From Dactylis glomerata (Eukaryota > Streptophyta > Magnoliopsida > Poales > Poaceae), in contig QXEO01000143.1 of the NCBI GenBank assembly GCA_007115705.1, positions 4,013,434 through 4,077,433 on the forward strand: 64,000 bases of DNA, given 5' to 3'. The notes below the pieces were generated by a model. It had not been told where the DNA came from, ran no database searches, and saw nothing but the letters and a program-made list of their open reading frames with translations. The translations under genes and the position numbers were made by a program. Below are positions 55,018 to 64,000 of this stretch, one piece after another. Positions within the stretch are counted from its first letter, which is position 1. Each line of letters opens with the position of its first letter.

Positions 55018-56127
55018 AGCATCCCCAAGCTTAACTCATGCTCATCCTCAAGTAGGTAAGTGATAACAAAAGAATAATTTTTGAGGTGACATGCACCATC
55101 ACAATCTTGATCATCTATGTAAAGCATTGAGTGCTGGAATCAAAGAACTTAAAACATGGGCCTAAGAGAAATAATCTTGACAATAAAACTTAGCAACCAT
55201 GTTATAACATGAAAATAAACACAAACGAAAGATCATGAATAATGAAACAATGAAAGTCAAACGTGTGTTCAAATCATATGGAAAAACATAGCAAGTGGTT
55301 TCAGCATGTCCTTCATGGAATAGCAAAACATAAATGCATAGGACACCTTCAAGTATAAGAGGGCGACTAGATACAAATAATTTAAGAACAAAGCAAAACT
55401 ATAATCATGAATCAATCAATGATAAACTTTGGGACTATGCACATTAAACTCAGAATGGCAACTATGCTCTCTTAGATGGTGCATAAAAGTAGAAGGTGGA
55501 GACTCAACATAAAAGTAAAAGAAAGGCCCTTCACAGAGGGAAGCAGGGATTAAACATGTGCTAGAGCTTTTCATTTGTAAATTAGAGAGATAAAAATTGG
55601 GTTTTGAGAGGTGGTTGTCTTTGTCAACGACTGGCAATGGGGTTCTTACTATCTTCTGTACAAAAAAGCAAGTTTTGAGAGAGAGTTTGGCACTTTGGTG
55701 CTCTTTTATAAAGCTTGGCACTCCTCCCCACCTTTTTCCTTTCACAAACCATGGCTAACCGATTCCATCGGGTGCCCACCAACATTCACATACAATGGAG
55801 GAGTGCCTTTTTTTTCTTTTCTTTTTTTCCTTTTTTTTCTTTTTAGAATAAAACAATATGGAAGATAGCAAATTCGACCACTACGTCCCCATGAGCTAAA
55901 AATAGTGTCACAAAATGAGAAGTATTTTGAAGGTTTTTTTGAAAGGTAGCACATGAAAATTTACTTGAAATGGCTTGCAAATACCATGAATAGACACATT
56001 GGAATAAGTTGGTTTTTGGGAGTTGGATGCACGAGTAGAGCTCATACTCAGTACAAAATGAGGGCTAGCAAAAGACTGGGAGCGACCAACTAAGAGAGCA
56101 ATAACGGCCATAATCATGCATAGCGAC
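55018..56127 (-). other. Internal tail of element E, left of Copia F
   Basis: Begins with the polypurine motif AAGCTTGGGGATGC (55019-55032, minus). Colinear with the C tail. Contains the hairpin at 55717-55807. No gene. Confidence 0.75.
55717..55807 (-). other. Conserved hairpin, element E copy
   Basis: GGCACTCCTCC (55717-55727) and GGAGGAGTGCC (55797-55807), perfect 11-bp arms as in C. The central CCGATTCCATCGGG is also kept. Confidence 0.75.
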
Positions 56128-56132
56128 AAAAC

Positions 56133-56378
56133 TGTTAGGAATAAATTACAACCGCTCTAGGCGGTTACTAGTATGCCCAATGCACCCTTTCTGTACAGAC
56201 ATGTCTCTTGTGTATAGACACCTCTTCTCTCTCTCTCTCAGCAGTTGCATCTCTTGTAAATAGTCATGTCTCTTGTAACAGGCACCTCTTCGGAGGCACC
56301 CCAAAATCCTTGTATAAATAGGGCTTTGCCCACAAGCAATAAACAGAAGTTTTACTCTCAATCTCTTGAGTTCTAACA
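56133..56378 (+). repeat. Element F 5' LTR
   Basis: TGTTAGGAATAAATTAC to GAGTTCTAACA, with 5-bp inverted ends TGTTA/TAACA. A CT microsatellite is near 56226. TATA box TATAAATA at 56313-56320; R starts some 30 bases later. Confidence 0.96.
56313..56320 (+). promoter_or_regulatory. TATA box in LTR of element F
   Basis: CTTGTATAAATAGGGC, a strong plant TATA box, duplicated in the 3' LTR near 63625. Confidence 0.85.
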
Positions 56379-56391
56379 CGTTATCAGCACG
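56379..56391 (+). other. Primer-binding site of element F, anticodon-arm type
   Basis: CGTTATCAGCACG directly follows the LTR CA. It matches no tRNA 3' end that I know. It is complementary to the anticodon arm of plant tRNA-Ile(AAU), CGUGCUAAUAACG, except for C opposite A34, the base that is edited to inosine and then pairs with C. The tRNA sequence is from memory. Confidence 0.55.
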
Positions 56392-58067
56392 CTCTACATC
56401 CGAGCGATTTTGAGAACAAAAAGGAAGAGTAGGGGCGTCTGTCTCCATCATTGTAAGAACAGAGGCACGCCCTACTGCTAATTTATAAGAACGTTGTAAA
56501 AATAAAGGCCTCGACCTAGAAAGGTAAGCAACGATTTGGCCTTCTTCAATACAAGATGTTCTTACCACTTTGAACGTCATTGGCAACCTACATCCCGGCG
56601 GCACCCTGGAGGACGGCCGGCGCGGCCTCGACCCTGCAATGGTCGGGCCGTGTGGCAACGCGCTCCAGCGCGACTCCATTTCCACGGCGGCCGCCTCGTG
56701 TCCCTCGTTGACGGCGCCCGACCGGCTTCACCCGTGGTCTGCCGCACGCGCGACACTAGCCACAAGTGCATGTTGCCGGCCAGGCTCCTTGCTGGGTCCA
56801 CCGCCCCCGCTCTACGCGGACAAATGCCTCGCAAGCCGAGGACGCCGTAGTCGACCCGGCGCTCACCGCGCCTCGCTTTCCCGCCTGGCCAAGCCGAGTG
56901 AGCGCAACTACCGCCATCCCCAACGGAGGTCAACCCCAGCTAGACCAACTCCTAGCGCGCCTGGCGACCTTCGGCATCGGGCAGCAGCACGACTGCGCGA
57001 TGGACGACCCTCCAGCGCGGTGGCCGGCTAGCTAGCTATGCGACCGGCGGACGGACTAGTCGCCGCTGGTGTGCGTCGCGGTGATGGCACAGGATGAGAC
57101 TGCGTGGAGGTCGCCGCCCGGTTGCCTCCTTATCCGAATGGTCGTGGTCTCAGAAATTGGGGATCGATTTGGCTAGGGAATGGTCCCTGTAGCTTTTGGT
57201 CTCCTCATCCGATCACACTTCAGATGGGCTATTAGTGGCCCATGTGCAAGCGGTTGAGCCACTAGCGCTCTTGCAAATCACTCTCCTAAGAGCAGTTTTG
57301 GCATTAGATTTATTCCTGCTCTAAACCATTTATATGTGCAGTATTTGCTTCACAATGCTATCATGTTCTGTACTTCTGTAGAGTACAAAGTACTCCAGAA
57401 TAGAACTATAACGTAAATTATTTCCATGTTTCCGACATGTCGAGATTAATTACGTCCATTATTTTGCAATTGAGATTTTAATTTCTTGCAAATAAGTCAA
57501 TCAATTATCTTAATTGAGCTATTTTGGTTCAATACGAGTAAGAATTGATATGCAAAAATTAAATGTCAATTTACCATCAATTAAGTCCAAAAATGCCTTA
57601 AAAAGCACAAACGTTGACTTAATTCGAACTGAATTGATATGCAAAATCAAAAAAAAAGTGACTACTTCAAATTTATATATGGGATCACAAGGTAATGTGG
57701 CATCTACTGCATGGTGTGCAGATTATCCACAATATTGTGAGGTCTACATTTTGTCAAAATTGACACAATGACTACCTTCAATGTGCTCTCCCATATATTT
57801 AAATCAAATCATAACATAAGGTACTAAGAAAAAAAGCATCTACTGACTTGGGTCAGACTATGCTTCTTGGTGCTGAGAGATGTACTCCATAAAAATGGTG
57901 ATTATCTACAATGTGTTATGATAGATGATTTGAGGCCTACACTAAAACCCAAGTGTTCACTTGAGTTTACAAGATTTTGCAAATTTTATTACAACACAAC
58001 CAAGATGACTTTAATTTACATACATGTAAATTAATCAAATCTATGGTTCTCGTTCATGTAGGACAAC
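56392..58067 (+). other. Long leader of element F with GC-rich block and possible intron
   Basis: 56580-57060 is strongly GC-rich between AT-rich flanks, with frames on both strands but no recognised domain. A 5' splice site AAG/GTAAGC is at 56523/56524 and a 3' site ATGTAG/G at 58061/58062, six bases before the gag ATG. Removal of 56524-58061 would place gag about 150 bases from the LTR. Confidence 0.5.
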
Positions 58068-59129
58068 ATGGCCGCTAAAGATTTTGAAGAGCTTGCGCTC
58101 GATGGGCATAACTACCCTACATGGGCAATGGATGTTAAGATTAGTCTTTCATCCCGTGGCATTGCAGGTGCACTCATACCACCTGAGAATCCTCCTCAGG
58201 AGGGAGATGCACAAGTAACTGAGCAACAAAAATATACTGCCTTAGCCCTTATAAGGCAACATATTCACCCAGATTTGAAATCTGAATATTTGATGGAGGA
58301 ATCTCCAAGCAATATGTGGCAATCACTTAAAACAAGATATGAACAGCAAAAGGCCGTCATACTGCCTGAAGCTAGTCATGAATGGACCCATTTAAGACTC
58401 CAGGATTTCAAATCCGTTGGAGCTTATAACCATGAAGTCCATAAGATTTGTTCTAAATTGCGGTTTTGTGAGAAGGAACCTTCAGAACTAGAGAAGATAG
58501 AAAAGACTCTATCAACTATGCTCCCCGCTGACAGGATCCTACAGCAACAATATCGTGCCAGGAATTACCAAGTTTATTCTGAACTTATACATGTACTCCT
58601 CCAGGCTGAGAAACATGATGAACTTCTTTTAAAGAATAGTCATCAACGCCCGGTTGGGGCTGCACCTCTCCCTGAAGTACATGCAAATTTTCAGAAAAAC
58701 AATAAGTTCAATGGCTCATTTAAAGGCCAAACTAAGAACTTCAAGGGTAAATTCAACCGCAACCGCAACAAGAAGAACAAGCCACATAATTCAGATAAGG
58801 GGAAGGGCAAAGCAAAGAATAAGTTTGATAAGACAATTCTTTGCCAGAAATGTGGATGCTACAAGCATGTCACCAAGAAATGCCGCACCCCAAGACATCT
58901 GGTAAACCTCTACCTGCAATCCATGGGACGTAACAGACATGCCCAAGGAGCAAGATATGAAGCTCACTTCAATCTTCAACCTGATAATAACATGGAAGCG
59001 GGATGTTCGCAAGATGTTCAAGGAACACCAAGCAACACCAAAGAATTCCATCTACCACAGGACTCCATGGACAAGGAGAACATGATGATAGAATACGCCT
59101 CAAACGACGTGTTCGGGGACTTTGACTAG
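58068..59129 (+). CDS. Gag of Copia element F (353 aa)
   Basis: Gag forms the particle that holds the element RNA. The ATG follows a splice-acceptor-like site by six bases. LDGHNYPTWAMDVKISLSS is the usual Copia N-terminal segment, then the UBN2-type core (MWQSLKTRYEQQKAVILPEA, LRLQDFKSVGAYNHEVHKIC, ELIHVLLQAEKHDELLLKNS). A basic stretch rich in K, N and R is at about 220-260, and the zinc knuckle CQKCGCYKHVTKKC at about 264-277. The C-terminal 75 residues are acidic and end with VFGDFD and TAG. The frame is intact. Pol lies in another frame after a 254-bp spacer, so gag is made alone unless spliced. Confidence 0.93.
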   Translation: MAAKDFEELALDGHNYPTWAMDVKISLSSRGIAGALIPPENPPQEGDAQVTEQQKYTALALIRQHIHPDLKSEYLMEESPSNMWQSLKTRYEQQKAVILPEASHEWTHLRLQDFKSVGAYNHEVHKICSKLRFCEKEPSELEKIEKTLSTMLPADRILQQQYRARNYQVYSELIHVLLQAEKHDELLLKNSHQRPVGAAPLPEVHANFQKNNKFNGSFKGQTKNFKGKFNRNRNKKNKPHNSDKGKGKAKNKFDKTILCQKCGCYKHVTKKCRTPRHLVNLYLQSMGRNRHAQGARYEAHFNLQPDNNMEAGCSQDVQGTPSNTKEFHLPQDSMDKENMMIEYASNDVFGDFD

Positions 59130-59383
59130 TCAATCAACTCCTTTAGATAATATATTTATTTACATCCATCAGATTGTTGTAATAAAATAATAATAATATG
59201 TATTGTATCAAACATATTATTAGTGTTGTTGGTGTCATCACCCTATATTGTAAAGCACAATATGTATTGTATCAGCACTTTGATATTAAGAAAGTTGTAT
59301 GTATTCTATATATTCAATAGAAGTATTTTCATCACTGAAAATTCTACATTTTAATATATAGATTTCTACGGGAGTCAATCCAA
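59130..59383 (+). other. AT-rich spacer between gag and pol of element F
   Basis: No coding. AATAAAATAATAATAATATG and several ATGTATTGTATC repeats resemble plant polyadenylation signals. AATATATAG near 59356 could be a splice acceptor for pol. Confidence 0.5.
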
Positions 59384-59880
59384 ATGGAGGAGGAAATATG
59401 CCTTGTGGACAGTGGTACCACAAACTCTATACTTAGGGAAATAAAGTATTTTCAAACTCTCAAAAAGTTAAATGGAAATATTTTAACAATCGCTGGACGC
59501 GATGCGGTAATTGTTGGCACAGGACGTGCCATATTTACCCTCCCTATGGGTACGCAAATCATAATTGAGGATGCTTTATTGTATCCCGATTCAACTCGTA
59601 CCCTCATTGGTTACAGAGATATCCGCAAAAATGGATTTCACATTGAAACCCATGAGGACAACAAAGAGGAATATCTCCTCTTTACCAAAGATAACGGATA
59701 TGGCAAACAAATATTTGAGAAAATTCCTTCTTTATCATCAGGATTGTACTACACATATATAAAACCCGTAGCACATGTTGCGTACAAGGTAATTTTTCAA
59801 AATGTCAATGCATTTCAAACTTGGCATGATCGCCTAGGTCATCCTGGTATCGGGATGTTGAGAAAAAATTATCTGCAATT
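59384..59880 (+). pseudogene. Element F protease and pre-integrase part of pol
   Basis: MEEEICLVDSGTTNSILREI carries the Copia protease active site (DSGTT). TRTLIGYRDIRKNGFHIE follows, and the pre-integrase motif WHDRLGHPGIGMLRK closes the frame. A shift near 59870-59885 breaks it. The next in-frame block starts with the zinc-binding cysteines of integrase. Confidence 0.85.
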
Positions 59881-60960
59881 CCAATGGTCATGACTTAAAT
59901 GAAGCTAAATTCCCACAATCTTCAGATTTCATGTGCACTGCATGTGCTACTGGGAAACTCATTTTAAGACCTTCTCGTCTTAAAATCCAAGCGGAACCAC
60001 TCCAATTCCTTGAACGAATTCAAGGTGATATTTGTGGTCCTATCCAACCATTGTCTGGACCTTTTAGGTATTTCATGGTTCTCATAGACGCATCTACACG
60101 ATGGTCCCATGTGTGTCTATTATCCACACGAAATCATGCATTTGCCAAAATAATGAGACAAGTTATTAAATTACAAGCTCATTATCCCGAGAATCGAATC
60201 AAATCAATTCGAATGGACAATGCTGCTGAATTTTCTTCACGAGCTTTCAATGATTATTGCATGGCACTAGGAATTGAAGTTCAGCACTCGGTCCCATATG
60301 TCCACACTCAAAATGGTTTGGCCGAATCTCTAATAAAGAGAATTAAGCTCATAGCACGACCTTTGCTAATGAATTGCAACTTACCAACTTCATGTTGGGG
60401 TCATGCAGTTTTACATGCTGCTGACTTAATTCAATTGCGACCAACTGGATATCACAGCACTTCCCCTCTGCAATTAGTACGTGGAAATCTACCTAATATT
60501 TCCCATCTGCGTAAATTTGGATGCGCCACATATGTGCCAATCTCACCACCGCAGCGTACATCCATGGGCCCACACAGGAAACTGGGGATCTATGTGGGGT
60601 ACAAATCACCGTCAATAATCAAGTACCTTGAACCCCTTACAGGGGATCTATTCACAGCCCGTCACGCTGATTGCATCTTTAATGAGGACCATTTCCCGGC
60701 ATTAGGGGGAGATATCAAGTACCAAAAAGAATGCCCGGAAATCGATTGGAATGCCCAAGGCATTTCCTCCTCTGACCCACGTACTCAAGAAACTGAACTT
60801 CAAGTTCGGAAGATAATTAATTTGCAACATATAGCAAATAATCTGCCAGATTCATTTACTGACTATAAAGGTGTCACTAAATCCTATAATCCTGCAATAA
60901 ATGCGCCTGAAAGAGTGGAGGTACCAACAAAAACCACTCAACCCCCTATTCAAAATAAGA
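59881..60960 (+). pseudogene. Element F integrase
   Basis: Open from about 59890 in the second frame. CTACATGKLILRP gives the C-x2-C half of the HHCC zinc site; the histidines are in the preceding frame. The catalytic core is IQGDICGPIQPLSGPFRYFM (first D), IRMDNAAEFSSRAFNDYC (second D) and HTQNGLAESLIKRI, the usual site of the third acidic residue (E). KFGCATYVPISPPQRTSMGP and LGIYVGYKS follow, as in all Copia integrases. A run of nine or more G at 60961-60969 shifts the frame before the linker. Confidence 0.87.
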
Positions 60961-60980
60961 GGGGGGGGGAGTACGGCCAT

Positions 60981-61118
60981 AAAACAGGATTCAGCTCCTC
61001 GCAAGCAACAAAGGAAATAGGGGTAGAAACCCTCTGAACAAGTAAATGTAAAATAGGATTCAGCTCCTCGCAAGCAACAAAGGAAACAGAGGAAGAAACC
61101 CTCTAAAGAAGTAAATGT
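60981..61118 (+). repeat. 69-bp tandem duplication in the pol linker of element F
   Basis: AAAACAGGATTCAGCTCCTC at 60981 and AAAATAGGATTCAGCTCCTC at 61050 start two units of 69 bp (23 codons). The copies differ at several bases. Unit length keeps frame, but the first unit contains stops in the reading frame of the second. Confidence 0.85.
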
Positions 61119-61143
61119 AAATCAACCTAACGTTGATAATCCA

Positions 61144-62994
61144 GTGGAAGGACAACCTCCACAACCCAGCTCAGTTGTGCACTCAATGACTGGGACATCG
61201 GAAAACCCAGACTCAACCGTATTGGGAAATCATGACGAGTCAACAAGGGTAAATGAAATTTCCACAAACTATATAGACTCTGGAGAATCTTACAACCGTA
61301 AGTCTACAATTGTCGACATAAATTTCTCTACTACAATTGCAAACAACCTTCTAAATGATCATGATCCAAAGACCATGGCAGAGTGTGAGAAACGCTCCGA
61401 CTGGCCTAAATGGAAGGATGCAATCCAAGTAGAATTAGCCTCGCTCAATAAACGAAAGGTATTCACTGAAGCAATACCTACACCTCCCAAAGTTTTTCCT
61501 GTGGGATTTAAATGGGTTTTCGTTCGTAAGCGGAACGAAAACAATGAGGTGGTGAGATATAAAGCAAGGCTTGTAGCCCAAGGTTTCACGCAGAGACCAG
61601 GCATTGATTTCAATGAAACTTATTCTCCGGTAATGAGTGGTATTACATTCCGATACCTCATATCTATGGCAGTACAAAATCGTCTATCTATGCAGTTGAT
61701 GGACGTAGTGACCGCTTACCTTTACGGATCACTTGATTCGGACATCTATATGAAGGTTCCTGATGGAATCCCAATTCCGAATCCAAATGCAAAATGCAAC
61801 GTATATTGTGTAAAACTAAATAAGTCTTTATATGGCTTAAAACAGTCGGGACGCATGTGGTACAACCGACTTAGTGAGTTCCTATTGAAAAAGGGGTACT
61901 CCAACAATGATGATTGTCCATGTGTCTTCATCAAAAGGTCTGAAATAGGATTTTGCATTATTTCAGTGTATGTTGATGACCTTAATATCATTGGCAACAC
62001 ACAAGATATTGATGAAGCACGCAATCACCTAAAGACGGAATTTGAGATGAAGGATTTGGGTAAAACCAAATTTTGCTTAGGATTACAACTTGAGCACCTT
62101 CCCTCAGGTATTTTGGTTCATCAAACCGCCTATATCCAGAAAATATTGGAGAAATTCAATATGGACAAATCCTATCCATCCAAAACTCCCATGGTTGTTC
62201 GATCTCTAGACGTAGAGAAAGATCAATTCAGACCAAGGGATAATGGAGAAGAGATACTGGGATCCGAAGTTCCATATCTCAGTGCTATTGGAGCGCTTAT
62301 GTATCTTGCAAATTGCACCAGGCCTGATATTGCATTTGCAGTAAATTTACTAGCTAGACATAGCGCAGCTCCTACTAAACGACATTGGACGGGAGCTAAG
62401 AATATCTTTCGATATCTCCAAGGCACAAAGGATCTTGGCCTATTCTTTCAATTTCAGAGAAATCTGGACATTGATATGATTGGGTATACCGATGCTGGCT
62501 ACTTATCAGACCCCCATAATGCCAGATCGCAAACCGGTTTTGTGTTCCTACATGGTGGGACAGCCATCTCATGGAAGTCTTCTAAGCAAACCTTAGTGGC
62601 TACATCCACCAATCATTCTGAAATAATTGCATTATATGAGGCATCACGTGAATGTGTATGGCTTCGCAGAATGATAAACCACATACAACAATCATGTGGA
62701 AAAGGTTCTATCGAATCTCCGACCATTATTTATGAAGATAATGCTGCTTGTGTTGCTCAAATGCAAACGGGTTACATAAAGAGCAATATCACTAAACATA
62801 TTGCACCCAAATTGTTTTATCCCCATGAATTACAGAAAAGTGGAGATATAAACATTTTGCAAGTCAAATCATGTGATAATCTTGCTGATCTATTCACGAA
62901 GTCACTACCAACTTCAACATTTGAAAAGTATGTTCATGGAATTGGTATGAGACGACTTCGAGATTTGAAAGGATCAGGGGGAGTATCCCTCTGA
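61144..62994 (+). CDS. Element F reverse transcriptase and RNase H (616 aa, partial pol)
   Basis: Open from the linker to the natural pol stop. PVGFKWVFVRKRNENNEVVRY, KARLVAQGFTQRPGIDFNET and QLMDVVTAYLYGSLDSDIYM give the palm, with the first catalytic aspartate in MDVVTAYL. YVDDLNIIG holds the catalytic YVDD pair. MKDLGKTKFCLGLQLEHLPS and SAIGALMYLANCTRPDIAFA follow. RNase H has YTDAGYLSDPHNARSQTGF (D), STNHSEIIALYEASRE (E) and YEDNAACVAQMQTG (D). FTKSLPTSTFEKYVHGIGMR closes it as in related plant Copia elements. The M at 61144 is just the first ATG in the open frame. It would normally be cleaved from the full polyprotein. Confidence 0.9.
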   Translation: MEGQPPQPSSVVHSMTGTSENPDSTVLGNHDESTRVNEISTNYIDSGESYNRKSTIVDINFSTTIANNLLNDHDPKTMAECEKRSDWPKWKDAIQVELASLNKRKVFTEAIPTPPKVFPVGFKWVFVRKRNENNEVVRYKARLVAQGFTQRPGIDFNETYSPVMSGITFRYLISMAVQNRLSMQLMDVVTAYLYGSLDSDIYMKVPDGIPIPNPNAKCNVYCVKLNKSLYGLKQSGRMWYNRLSEFLLKKGYSNNDDCPCVFIKRSEIGFCIISVYVDDLNIIGNTQDIDEARNHLKTEFEMKDLGKTKFCLGLQLEHLPSGILVHQTAYIQKILEKFNMDKSYPSKTPMVVRSLDVEKDQFRPRDNGEEILGSEVPYLSAIGALMYLANCTRPDIAFAVNLLARHSAAPTKRHWTGAKNIFRYLQGTKDLGLFFQFQRNLDIDMIGYTDAGYLSDPHNARSQTGFVFLHGGTAISWKSSKQTLVATSTNHSEIIALYEASRECVWLRRMINHIQQSCGKGSIESPTIIYEDNAACVAQMQTGYIKSNITKHIAPKLFYPHELQKSGDINILQVKSCDNLADLFTKSLPTSTFEKYVHGIGMRRLRDLKGSGGVSL

Positions 62995-63111
62995 ACCATA
63001 ACCCATTCAAACATTATATTACACTCTTTTTCCTTTATGAGTTTACTCTCATGGTTCTCATCGAGGTTTTTAATGAGGTAATATCAACACAAGAATATAT
63101 GTCATACCTCC

Positions 63112-63345
63112 TATTTTCCCCACCGGGGTTTTTAACGGATGTATACAAGACATATTAATTGTTCTCTAAACTTACCAATGAATTTTATCCTTCCAAGGTT
63201 TTCTCATATAAGTTATCAAAGAGACAATAATCATTATATGTTGTACTATTTTCTCCTTACTTTTCCCACTGGGTTTTAAAGGAGTTTTTGACAACATATC
63301 AAATTCTAGTCTCCTCATATTTTTCCCACAGGGTGTTTGGGGGAG
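63112..63345 (+). repeat. Reiterated CCCAC-GGG motif in the 3' UTR of element F
   Basis: TTTTCCCCACCGGGGTTTTTAA (63114), TTTTCCCACTGGGTTTTAAA (63261) and TTTTTCCCACAGGGTGTTTG (63320) are three variants of one short inverted repeat. Similar motifs occur upstream of the polypurine tract in other plant Copia elements. Confidence 0.75.
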
Positions 63346-63434
63346 TTTATTCAAGAAAATTTATCGCTTGTGATCAAGGCCATTACATTCAAGATTATAC
63401 AAGGAATACAAGATATACAAGAAGAATCTTTGTG

Positions 63435-63444
63435 CAAGGGGGAG
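63435..63444 (+). other. Polypurine tract of element F
   Basis: CAAGGGGGAG abuts the 3' LTR at 63445. Confidence 0.88.
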
Positions 63445-63690
63445 TGTTAGGAATAAATTACAACCGCTCTAGGCGGTTACTAGTATGCCCAAAGCACCCT
63501 TTCTGTACAGACATGTCTCTTGTGTATAGACACCTCTTCTCTCTCTCTCTCAGCAGTTGCATCTCTTGTAAACAGTCATGTCTCTTGTAACAGGCACCTC
63601 TTCGGAGGCACCCCAAAATCCTTGTATAAATAGGGCTTTGCCCACAAGCAATAAACAGAAGTTTTACTCTCAATCTCTTGAGTTCTAACA
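63445..63690 (+). repeat. Element F 3' LTR
   Basis: Same as the 5' LTR except CCCAAAGCACC for CCCAATGCACC and GTAAACAGTC for GTAAATAGTC. Confidence 0.96.
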
Positions 63691-63695
63691 AAAAC

Positions 63696-64000
63696 ATTAT
63701 TAAAAGAAGCATAAAGTGGCATCACTAGTCAAAAACCAAATGATCATAGAGGATTATGGTGACTTTGTAAGAATCAAACATGTTGTAAGCATGCGCCAAG
63801 TCAACCCAAATAAAGCATCAAGGAGAAAACCAAATAAATGCTTCCATATAATAAAAACAACGCATGATTTTTTCAAAGGCTCATTAAGCAATCTTAGTCA
63901 TTTGAGACAATTCATGCTACAGCAAAAAATACTAAGCATATTATTAAAACGACATCAAGCATGGCATGTAAAAGTCTAAGCCGCAGTCTAAACAAGCTCC
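63696..64000 (-). other. Internal tail of element E, right of Copia F
   Basis: Resumes the E sequence (ATTATTAAAAGAAGCATAAAG), colinear with D at 49420-49730. Runs off the window. Confidence 0.8.

Larger units (their letters stand above)
56133..63690 (+). mobile_element. Element F: young Copia retrotransposon, 7.56 kb
   Basis: LTRs of 246 bp (56133-56378 and 63445-63690) differ at only two positions. AAAAC is duplicated at 56128-56132 and 63691-63695. The order gag, protease, integrase, reverse transcriptase, RNase H is that of Copia. The leader is long (1.7 kb) with a GC-rich block. At 1.3e-8 per site per year the copy is about 0.3 million years old. Frameshifts in pol make this copy non-autonomous. 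Confidence 0.95.
46305..64000 (-). mobile_element. Element E: Gypsy-type relative of A and D, runs off the right edge
   Basis: The 3' LTR starts at 46305 (TGATGGCGTGCAG), is interrupted after 18 bases by D, and resumes at 53402 to 55017, about 1.63 kb in all. The internal part is 55018-56127 and 63696-64000, split by Copia F. Its ORF, primer site and other LTR lie beyond the window. E is inserted in the RNase H/RT end of Copia G. It keeps the hairpin found in B and C. Confidence 0.85.

Noticed and set aside
56570..57031. 153-codon frame in the GC-rich leader of Copia F
   Set aside because: High GC makes long frames on both strands likely by chance; no motif and no splice support.
1..64000. 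CRISPR arrays, rRNA and tRNA genes
   Set aside because: No spaced direct repeats of that kind, no rRNA text and no tRNA cloverleaf seen; primer sites only match tRNA complements.

Overview
The window reads as intergenic DNA from a large grass genome, most likely Triticeae (wheat, Aegilops or barley type). The grounds are nested LTR retrotransposons with TGATACG..CATCA ends, an Angela-type Copia LTR with a TGGTATCAGAGC primer site, Stowaway MITEs with CTCCCTCCG ends, a CACTA element with repeated AACCGGGACTAAAGG motifs, and two low-copy genes whose intron-exon structures can be rebuilt exactly. There is no sign of bacterial sequence, CRISPR arrays or rRNA. Element letters A-G below are mine.

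Layout. 1-6628: an old, degenerate Angela-like Copia element (minus strand, left end outside the window) carrying a Stowaway MITE. It sits inside the 5' LTR of Gypsy-type element A (6629-29815). A's 3' LTR is split by element B (11350-29176, minus, TSD GTTAT), and B's protease region is split by element C (17072-25407, plus, TSD ACTTA). 30219-32143: a CACTA element carrying a DEDDy 3'-5' exonuclease reading frame. 35194-35867: a non-LTR retroposon with a 16-bp target duplication.

36.9-43.2 kb is the gene island. It holds a five-exon pectinesterase of the QUARTET1-like type on the minus strand and, divergently, a five-exon CBSX3-like CBS-pair protein on the plus strand. Its spacers contain a hAT-type MITE, a degenerate tandem repeat and a second Stowaway MITE of the same family as the one at 0.9 kb, here in an intron.

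43.3-64 kb is repeats again. A PIF/Harbinger element (43360-45395) appears to lie in the short LTR of a Copia element G. The reverse transcriptase/RNase H of G is cut at 46305 by Gypsy-type element E (minus, runs off the right edge). E holds two younger insertions: element D (46323-53396, minus, TSD ATAAC) in its LTR, and Copia element F (56133-63690, plus, TSD AAAAC) in its internal region. F is the youngest and most complete element (LTRs differ at 2 of 246 positions), yet its pol has at least two frameshifts.

How the parts relate. A, C, D and E are members of one non-autonomous Gypsy-type group. They share U3, primer site, a structured post-ORF region and a polypurine tract, but carry different or truncated gag-like reading frames and no polymerase or integrase, so they must depend on enzymes supplied elsewhere. 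B keeps gag, protease and an Athila-type extra ORF but also lacks reverse transcriptase and integrase. The most interesting signals are non-coding: a stem-loop with a compensatory base-pair change, a 49-nt block identical in three elements, an 11-bp-arm hairpin shared by B, C and E, reiterated copies of the polypurine motif, and in F a primer-binding site that matches the anticodon arm of tRNA-Ile rather than a tRNA 3' end.
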